A stretch of DNA of 64,000 nucleotides from NCBI RefSeq assembly GCF_025567315.1, contig NZ_JAOQJE010000003.1:1-64000 (forward strand), given 5' to 3'. The notes beneath the pieces were generated by a model. The model was not told the DNA's origin, did not search any database, and was given only the letters and a program-made list of their open reading frames with translations. A program made the position numbers and the translations under genes. The DNA comes from Agathobaculum ammoniilyticum. Its GTDB lineage: Bacteria > Bacillota > Clostridia > Oscillospirales > Butyricicoccaceae. Positions 58,648-64,000 of this stretch are shown piece by piece. Numbering within the stretch: position 1 is the first letter of the stretch; every line of letters starts with the position of its first letter.

Positions 58648-58803
58648 TATAGGGGACTTCAAAAGCCCCCTATACGAAAGCAAGTTCCTTTGAAACTTGC
58701 TTTCGACACCCGAATGCCGCCGTCTAAGGCGGCTGAATCGAGGAATAAAATCCGAGATACATGCTCTCGGATTTTATGGAACTTTCCGCTTGCGGAAAGT
58801 TCC
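58648..58803 (+). repeat. Array of five consecutive hairpins between grpE and dnaK
   Basis: Five different inverted repeats follow each other: TATAGGGG/CCCCTATA (58648-58674); CGAAAGCAAGTT/AACTTGCTTTCG (58675-58705); GCCGCC/GGCGGC (58716-58733); ATAAAATCCGAGA/TCTCGGATTTTAT (58745-58777); GGAACTTTCCGC/GCGGAAAGTTCC (58778-58803). None has a clear T-run after it. The region is 238 bases from grpE stop to dnaK start and holds no ORF I can support. It may control decay, processing or read-through of the mRNA. Confidence 0.85.
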
Positions 58804-58879
58804 TGATAAACGCGCGCGTCACCGCGCATCCCTGATACAGAGAAAACAATATCGAATCATATAAAGGAGTGCTATCAAC

Positions 58880-60727
58880 ATGGGCAAAATCATTGGTATC
58901 GACCTTGGTACAACAAATTCCTGCGTATCCGTTATGGAAGGCGGCGAGGCTGTCGTCATCCCCAACGCGGAAGGCGCGCGCACGACTCCGTCGGTAGTCG
59001 CGTTCTCCAAGGACGGCGAGCGTATGGTGGGCCAGGTGGCCAAGCGCCAGGCTGTGACCAACGCAGACCGCACGATTATTTCCATCAAGCGCCACATGGG
59101 CTCGGACTACCGCGTCAACATTGATGGCAAGCCCTATTCCCCGCAGGAGATCTCCGCAATGATCCTGCAAAAGCTCAAGGCGGACGCGGAAGCCTACCTC
59201 GGTCAGCCGGTGACCCAGGCGGTCATCACCGTGCCGGCGTACTTCTCCGACTCCCAGCGCCAGGCGACCAAGGACGCGGGCAAGATCGCGGGTCTTGAGG
59301 TTCTGCGCATCATCAACGAGCCGACCGCGGCTGCGCTGGCTTACGGTGTGGATAAGGAAGCCGAGCAGAAGATCATGGTCTACGACCTCGGCGGCGGCAC
59401 GTTCGACGTTTCCATCCTCGACATCGGCGAGGGCGTGCTCGAAGTGCTGTCCACCGCGGGCGACACCCATCTCGGCGGCGACGACTTCGACCAGCGCATC
59501 ATCGACTGGATGGTCGCGGAGTTCAAGAAATCCAACGGCATCGACCTGTCCGCCGACAGGATGGCCATGCAGCGCCTGAAGGAGGCGGCGGAAAAGGCTA
59601 AGATCGAGTTGTCCGGCATGGCGCAGACCTCGATCAACCAGCCGTATATCACCGCGGACGCGACCGGCCCGAAGCACCTCGAGCTGACGCTGACCCGCGC
59701 GAAGTTCAACGAGCTGACCGCCGACCTGGTCGAGCGCACCATGGGTCCGGTACGGCAGGCGATGAGCGATGCCGGCCTGTCCGCCTCCGACCTGTCCAAG
59801 GTATTGCTGGTGGGCGGCTCGACCCGCATTCCCGCCGTGCAGGAGGCCGTTAAGGGCATCACCGGCAAGGACGGCTTCAAGGGCATCAATCCGGACGAAT
59901 GCGTCGCGATTGGCGCGTCCATCCAGGGCGGCGTGCTTGGCGGCGAGGTCAAGGACGTACTGCTGCTCGACGTCACCCCGCTGTCCCTCGGCATTGAGAC
60001 GCTGGGCGGCGTATGCACCAAGCTGATTGACCGCAACACCACCATTCCCACCAAGAAGAGCCAGATCTTCTCCACCGCAGCCGACAATCAGCCGTCGGTT
60101 GAAATCCACGTCCTGCAGGGCGAGCGCGAGATGGCTGCGGGCAACAAGACGCTCGGCCGCTTCACGCTGGACGGTATCGCCCCGGCGCCGCGCGGTGTGC
60201 CGCAGATCGAGGTTACCTTTGATATCGATGCGAACGGCATCGTAAACGTATCCGCCAAGGACCTGGGTACGGGCAAGGAGCAGAAGATCACCATTACCGC
60301 GTCCACCAATCTCTCGCAGGACGAGATCGACAAGGCCATGCACGAGGCTGAGCAGTACGCGGAACAGGATAAGAAGAACAAGGAAGCGGTCGAGGTGCGC
60401 AACAACGCCGAGCAGCTTGTCTTCCAGTCCGAGAAAGCGCTGACCGACCTGGGCGATAAGCTGTCCGCCGATGAAAAGGCCGGCGTACAGGCCGAGATCG
60501 ACAAGGTTAAGGAGGCGCTCAAGGGTACCGACACCGAGATGATTAAGATGGCGACCGATGGCCTGTCCAAGAGGTTCAGCGATCTGGCGGGTAAGATCTA
60601 CCAGCAGCAGGCGCCGCAGGGTGACCCGAACATGGGCGGCCAGCCGGGCGCACAGTCCGGCCCGCAGGGCGATTTCGTCGACGCGGACTTCACCGAGGTC
60701 AAGGACGACGACGATAAGAACAAGTAA
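58880..60727 (+). CDS. dnaK: Molecular chaperone DnaK (Hsp70)
   Basis: DnaK folds and protects proteins in an ATP cycle driven by DnaJ and GrpE. The 615-residue protein has the ATPase motifs IIGIDLGTTNSC, PAYFSDSQRQATKDAGKIAG, INEPTAAALAYG, YDLGGGTFDVSILD and LLVGGSTRIPAV, then the substrate domain and a disordered tail rich in Gly/Gln ending in DFVDADFTEV. It has the shorter N-domain of Gram-positive Hsp70s (no insert after residue 75). AAAGGAG precedes the start. Confidence 0.98.
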   Translation: MGKIIGIDLGTTNSCVSVMEGGEAVVIPNAEGARTTPSVVAFSKDGERMVGQVAKRQAVTNADRTIISIKRHMGSDYRVNIDGKPYSPQEISAMILQKLKADAEAYLGQPVTQAVITVPAYFSDSQRQATKDAGKIAGLEVLRIINEPTAAALAYGVDKEAEQKIMVYDLGGGTFDVSILDIGEGVLEVLSTAGDTHLGGDDFDQRIIDWMVAEFKKSNGIDLSADRMAMQRLKEAAEKAKIELSGMAQTSINQPYITADATGPKHLELTLTRAKFNELTADLVERTMGPVRQAMSDAGLSASDLSKVLLVGGSTRIPAVQEAVKGITGKDGFKGINPDECVAIGASIQGGVLGGEVKDVLLLDVTPLSLGIETLGGVCTKLIDRNTTIPTKKSQIFSTAADNQPSVEIHVLQGEREMAAGNKTLGRFTLDGIAPAPRGVPQIEVTFDIDANGIVNVSAKDLGTGKEQKITITASTNLSQDEIDKAMHEAEQYAEQDKKNKEAVEVRNNAEQLVFQSEKALTDLGDKLSADEKAGVQAEIDKVKEALKGTDTEMIKMATDGLSKRFSDLAGKIYQQQAPQGDPNMGGQPGAQSGPQGDFVDADFTEVKDDDDKNK

Positions 60728-60730
60728 TTC

Positions 60731-60775
60731 CATGCCGCGTGGGGCGGGACGGTCTCCGTTCCGCCCTGCGGCATG
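60731..60775 (+). repeat. Large hairpin between dnaK and dnaJ
   Basis: CATGCCGC (60731-60738) pairs with GCGGCATG (60768-60775), and inside it GGGCGGGACGG (60742-60752) pairs with CCGTTCCGCCC (60756-60766). No T-run follows, so it probably reduces or stabilises, rather than ends, transcription before dnaJ. Confidence 0.8.
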
Positions 60776-60802
60776 TCATTTTCCGTTATTTGAGGGAGCA
60801 TA

Positions 60803-61951
60803 ATGGCTGACAAAAGAGATTATTACGAGGTACTGGGCGTGCAAAAAGGCGCGAGTGAGGACGAGCTGAAAAAGGCTTACCGCCGCCTGGCCCGCAAGTA
60901 CCACCCTGATCTGAACAAAGACAATCCCGATGCGGCCGACAAATTCAAAGAGGTCAACGAGGCCTATGAGGTCCTTTCCGACGCGGATAAACGCGCCAAG
61001 TATGACCAGTTCGGCTTCGCGGGCGTGGACCCGAGCTACGGAGGCAGCGCGGGAGCGAGCGGCTTCGGCGGGTTCGATATGGGCGACCTCGGCGACTTGT
61101 TCGGCTCGTTCTTCGGCGGCGGCTTTGGCGGTGGTCGCTCACAGCGCCGCAATGCGCCGCAGCGCGGCGAATCCATCCGGCAGACGGTCATCCTCTCGTT
61201 CGAGGAGGCTGCGTTCGGCTGCGAGAAGGAGATCTCGGTAAACCGCATCGAGTCCTGTGACGAATGCGGCGGCACGGGCGCGGCCAAGGGTACCAGCGCT
61301 GAAACCTGCCCGAACTGCCGCGGCACGGGCTCTGTGACCCAGACGCAGCGCACCCCGCTCGGTGTGTTCCAAACGCAAACCGCGTGTCCCAACTGCCGCG
61401 GCACCGGCAAGATCATCAAAAAGCCCTGCGCCAAGTGTGGCGGCGCAGGCCGCGTGCGCAAAACGCGCAAGTTCAAGGTAAACATCCCTGCCGGTATCGA
61501 CGAGGGACAGTCCATCCAGCAGCGCGGACAGGGCAACGCGGGTGTGAACGGCGGGCCGGCGGGCGACCTGTTTGTGACCGTGTCCATCCGGCCGCATCCC
61601 ATCTTTACCCGCGAGGGGCAGGATGTGTACGTCGAGATCCCGATTTCGTTCGCGCAGGCGGCGCTGGGCGACACGCTTCAGGTGCCGACGATCGACGGGC
61701 GCGTGGAATATAAGGTGCCGGAAGGGACGCAGACCGGCACCGTGTTCCGTATGAAAGGCAAGGGTATCCAGAACGTCAGCGGCCGTGGCCGCGGCGATCA
61801 GTATGTCCGCGTAAATATCGAAGTGCCGAAAAATCTGTCCGAAAAGCAGAAAAAGCTGCTGCGCGAATTTGAAGAATCCGCGACCGATGAAAATCAGAGC
61901 AAGCGCAAGGGCTTCTGGGATAAGGTAAAGGACGCGTTCAGCGAAAAATAA
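60803..61951 (+). CDS. dnaJ: Chaperone protein DnaJ (Hsp40)
   Basis: DnaJ stimulates DnaK ATPase and delivers clients. The 382-residue protein has the J domain (1-70, YYEVLGVQKGASEDELKKAY with HPD in YHPDLNK), a Gly/Phe-rich linker (about 72-115), four CxxCxGxG zinc motifs (CDECGGTG, CPNCRGTG, CPNCRGTG, CAKCGGAG) and the C-terminal client-binding domains. Full-length type I DnaJ. GAGGGAG is found near the start. It ends the operon. Confidence 0.98.
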   Translation: MADKRDYYEVLGVQKGASEDELKKAYRRLARKYHPDLNKDNPDAADKFKEVNEAYEVLSDADKRAKYDQFGFAGVDPSYGGSAGASGFGGFDMGDLGDLFGSFFGGGFGGGRSQRRNAPQRGESIRQTVILSFEEAAFGCEKEISVNRIESCDECGGTGAAKGTSAETCPNCRGTGSVTQTQRTPLGVFQTQTACPNCRGTGKIIKKPCAKCGGAGRVRKTRKFKVNIPAGIDEGQSIQQRGQGNAGVNGGPAGDLFVTVSIRPHPIFTREGQDVYVEIPISFAQAALGDTLQVPTIDGRVEYKVPEGTQTGTVFRMKGKGIQNVSGRGRGDQYVRVNIEVPKNLSEKQKKLLREFEESATDENQSKRKGFWDKVKDAFSEK

Positions 61952-62010
61952 CCGACCAGCGCAGGTTGTTCTGGTCGGGTCAGGTTTCCGTACCCCGCGC
62001 GGGAAACGGA

Positions 62011-62040
62011 AAAGAGGGCCGCAGGAGCGGCCCTCTTTTT
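62011..62040. terminator. Terminator of the dnaJ operon
   Basis: AAAGAGGGCCGC (62011-62022), loop AGGA, GCGGCCCTCTTT (62027-62038) and further T. It also serves the convergent gene ending at 62041. Confidence 0.93.
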
Positions 62041-62904
62041 TCAGCTTTCGCGGTAATGCCGGATCAATGCCTGTGTGCCAAGGTCACCCATGCCTTCCGC
62101 TTCCAGATCGCCGTACATGGCGCAGACGCGCTCCAACACCGGCAGCGCGGGTCCGCCCTGCGATTGGGCAATCTTCATATCCTTGATAAAATGCTTGAGG
62201 AAAAACCCCGGCGCATAATCCTCTTTTACCATCTTTGGCATCAGGTTCTCCATCTGCCACGAGCCGGCCGCCCCCTTGGAAATGCTGGCGAGCAGCTTAT
62301 CCGGCTCCAGCCCCGCGTGTTCTGCATAGGCGAGCGCTTCGCACACGCCGGCGATCGTCCCCGAAATCGCAATCTGGTTGGCCATCTTGGTATGCTGTCC
62401 CGCGCCGGCCGGACCTTCATAAACGACCTGCTTTCCCATCGCTTCAAACAGCGGCAGGCACGCCTTGTAATCCGCTTCCGCCCCACCAACCATGATGGAC
62501 AGCGTGCCGTTTTTCGCCCCTGTGTCGCCGCCGGAAACCGGCGCATCCAGCACGCGCAGCCCGCGCTGCTTCCCCTCCTGGGAAATCCGAACCGCAAGCT
62601 TCGGATCGGTCGTGGTCATATCGATCAGATAGGCGCCGGCCTTCGCCGCCGCCAGAATGCCCTCCCCGCCGAAATAGACCTGCTCCACATCCTTCGGATA
62701 GCCTACCATCGTAATAACCGCATCGCGCCCTTTCGCGCATTCCGCAACGCTGTCGCACCAGCGCACTTCATTTTCGGCAAGGAAATCCGTAAGCTTTGCC
62801 TTGGTGCGCGAATAAACCGCGACCTCGTAACCTGCACCCAGCAGGTTGCGCACCATGGAGCGCCCCATCACGCCCACGCCAATAAACCCAACTGTTTTCA
62901 TCAT
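62041..62904 (-). CDS. NAD-binding beta-hydroxyacid dehydrogenase
   Basis: The 287-residue protein belongs to the 3-hydroxyisobutyrate/tartronate-semialdehyde reductase family. The dinucleotide motif is GFIGVGVMGRSM (6-17); DAPVSGGDTGAKNGTLSIMV carries the family substrate loop; the catalytic lysine is in GQHTKMANQ (K near 172); and MVKEDYAPGFFLKHFIKDM is near the end. Probable substrates are short 3-hydroxyacids; 2-hydroxy-3-oxopropionate is often annotated but not provable here. AAGGAGG precedes two consecutive ATGs. It follows citrate synthase, with a hairpin between. Confidence 0.9.
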   Translation of the reverse strand: MMKTVGFIGVGVMGRSMVRNLLGAGYEVAVYSRTKAKLTDFLAENEVRWCDSVAECAKGRDAVITMVGYPKDVEQVYFGGEGILAAAKAGAYLIDMTTTDPKLAVRISQEGKQRGLRVLDAPVSGGDTGAKNGTLSIMVGGAEADYKACLPLFEAMGKQVVYEGPAGAGQHTKMANQIAISGTIAGVCEALAYAEHAGLEPDKLLASISKGAAGSWQMENLMPKMVKEDYAPGFFLKHFIKDMKIAQSQGGPALPVLERVCAMYGDLEAEGMGDLGTQALIRHYRES

Positions 62905-62929
62905 TTTTCCTCCTTGCGTATATGTGTCT

Positions 62930-62955
62930 AAAGCGCGGACCGGAATCCGCGCTTT
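62930..62955 (-). terminator. Hairpin after citrate synthase
   Basis: AAAGCGCGGA (62930-62939) and TCCGCGCTTT (62946-62955), loop CCGGAA. The T-run is on the plus side, so on the minus strand termination may be weak and permit read-through into the dehydrogenase gene. Confidence 0.6.
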
Positions 62956-62958
62956 TTC

Positions 62959-64000
62959 TTACCGTTCCCCAAGGGGGGTATATCCGATTTCCGGTTGTAC
63001 ACAGCGGTAGGCAGGCCGGATAATCTTGTCCGTATTAATCAGCTCCTCCAGCCGGTGCGCGCTCCAGCCGACGATACGCGCCATGGCAAATACAGGCGTG
63101 TAAAGCTCTGGCGGAAGCCCCAGCATGGAATACACAAAGCCGGAATAAAAATCCACATTGGCGGAAACGCCTTTGTAAATCTGCCGCTCTTTTGCAATAA
63201 CCTTGGGTGCCAGCCGCGCAACCGTGGAATAGAGGGCGAAATCCTCATCCCTGCCCTTTTCCTTGGCCAACTGCCCGACGAACGACTTGAACACCTGCGC
63301 GCGCGGGTCGGAGATCGAATACACGGCATGCCCCAGGCCATAAATCAGCCCCTTGCGGTCAAACACCTCGCGCCGCAGCAGCTTATCCAGATAATCGGCC
63401 ACCTGCTCGTCGTCATGGGCATCGGAAACGTTGCGCTTGAGGTCCTCGAACATCTGCACAACCTTATAATTGGCGCCGCCATGCTTAGGCCCTTTCAGCG
63501 AGCCGAGCGCCGCCGCGATCGCCGAATAGGTATCCGTTCCCGAAGAGGTGACCACATGCGTGGTAAAGGACGAATTATTACCGCCGCCGTGCTCCATATG
63601 CAGCACAAGCGCCAGATCCAGCACACTCGCTTCCAGCGGCGTGTACTGCATGTCCGGACGCAGCATGCGCAAGAAATTGGATGCCGTGGAAAGGCTGTCC
63701 GAGGGGTAATGGATGTACATACTACCGCCGCACTCATAGTGATTATAGGCGTGATAGGAATATACCGCGAGCATCGGAAACACGGAAACCAGCATCAGGC
63801 ATTGGCGCAGCACGTTCGGCAGGCTGATATCATCCGCATAATTGTCGTAGGAAGCCAGCGTCAGCACGCTGCGCGACAGGCTGTTCATCATATCATGCGG
63901 CGGCGCTTTCATGATAACATCGCGTGTGAAATTGGTCGGCAGCGTGCGTCCCTGGGCAAGCAGACCCTTGAAGTCGGCAAGCTGGCCCGCGTCCGGCAGC
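62959..64000 (-). CDS. gltA: Citrate/2-methylcitrate synthase (5' end outside window)
   Basis: About 347 C-terminal residues are visible; the frame is open to the right edge, so the true start is outside. The family marks are present: YHAYNHYECGGSMYIH, LALVLHMEHGGGNNSSFTTH (catalytic His region), SLKGPKHGGAN, YGLGHAVYSISDPRA with the second His, and SANVDFYSGFVYSMLGLP with the catalytic Asp. The enzyme condenses acetyl-CoA with oxaloacetate (or propionyl-CoA, for methylcitrate). The clustering with a hydroxyacid dehydrogenase gives no firm hint. The gene symbol is by general usage. Confidence 0.93.
   Translation of the reverse strand, partial: LPDAGQLADFKGLLAQGRTLPTNFTRDVIMKAPPHDMMNSLSRSVLTLASYDNYADDISLPNVLRQCLMLVSVFPMLAVYSYHAYNHYECGGSMYIHYPSDSLSTASNFLRMLRPDMQYTPLEASVLDLALVLHMEHGGGNNSSFTTHVVTSSGTDTYSAIAAALGSLKGPKHGGANYKVVQMFEDLKRNVSDAHDDEQVADYLDKLLRREVFDRKGLIYGLGHAVYSISDPRAQVFKSFVGQLAKEKGRDEDFALYSTVARLAPKVIAKERQIYKGVSANVDFYSGFVYSMLGLPPELYTPVFAMARIVGWSAHRLEELINTDKIIRPAYRCVQPEIGYTPLGER

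Noticed and set aside
58648..58803. CRISPR array
   Set aside because: The inverted repeats differ in sequence and length and there are no equal repeats with spacers; nothing else in the window looks like CRISPR.
58724..60733. 669-codon frame antisense to dnaK
   Set aside because: A typical shadow of a GC-rich gene; no ribosome site and no family features.

Overview
This 64 kb window looks like chromosome of a GC-rich (roughly 55-60 percent by eye), spore-forming, Gram-positive Clostridia species. A butyrate-producer type of the Oscillospirales (Butyricicoccus/Agathobaculum-like) is my best guess, but this is inferred from gene content only. The evidence is: sporulation genes gpr and spoIIP with a germination receptor operon; a CIRCE-controlled hrcA-grpE-dnaK-dnaJ operon; ECF vitamin transporters (BioY, FolT); a tetrahydrofolate riboswitch; a single-chain PurL of about 1240 residues; an S-layer-homology protein; and strong AGGAGG ribosome sites with TTGACA/TATAAT promoters.

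Layout. 1-1600: a tail of an unknown gene and a sodium-coupled NSS amino-acid transporter. 1.7-2.1 kb: a decayed tyrosine integrase. 2.3-5.85 kb: a bioY-bioB-bioD-bioA operon read leftward from a promoter that overlaps a BirA-type operator. 5.9-10.8 kb: a gene graveyard with broken remnants of an ECF sigma factor, the trehalose repressor treR, trehalose-6-phosphate hydrolase treC, a phosphoketolase 3' end, a radical SAM protein, an Fpg DNA glycosylase and an AMP-binding enzyme; only one small hypothetical gene (8325-8837) is intact. It ends at tRNA-Tyr and tRNA-Thr.

11-31.5 kb is mostly core: an XRE regulator; a thioesterase-mutY-deoxyinosine glycosylase-MATE operon; folT under a THF riboswitch; a Cof-type phosphatase; feoAB; a GntR-ABC-VanZ operon; ung; hdeD-like; a MarR-ftsH operon; a MIF-like protein; an alpha/beta hydrolase; a ROK regulator-HAD pair; and rpe.

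31.8-54 kb: purL; an acyl-CoA thioesterase; a MerR regulator with the classic 19-bp promoter spacer; an SLH protein; an ArsR-SdpI-CPBP module with a 28-bp perfect palindrome over its promoter; rpsT; gpr-spoIIP and a compact germination receptor (A-C-B order, with short C and B subunits); two secreted PepSY proteins next to a two-component system and an 11-bp-phased direct repeat; TraX-like, ArsC/Spx-like and HTH/small-protein genes; and an UPF0210-ACT pair.

54-64 kb: hemW-lepA; the heat-shock operon hrcA-grpE-dnaK-dnaJ with five consecutive hairpins between grpE and dnaK; a beta-hydroxyacid dehydrogenase; and citrate synthase, which runs off the right edge. I found no CRISPR array, intact prophage, intact insertion sequence or obvious toxin-antitoxin system. 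The least conventional elements are the grpE-dnaK hairpin array, the compact ger operon, the PepSY/two-component locus, and a palindrome shared by two distant promoters.
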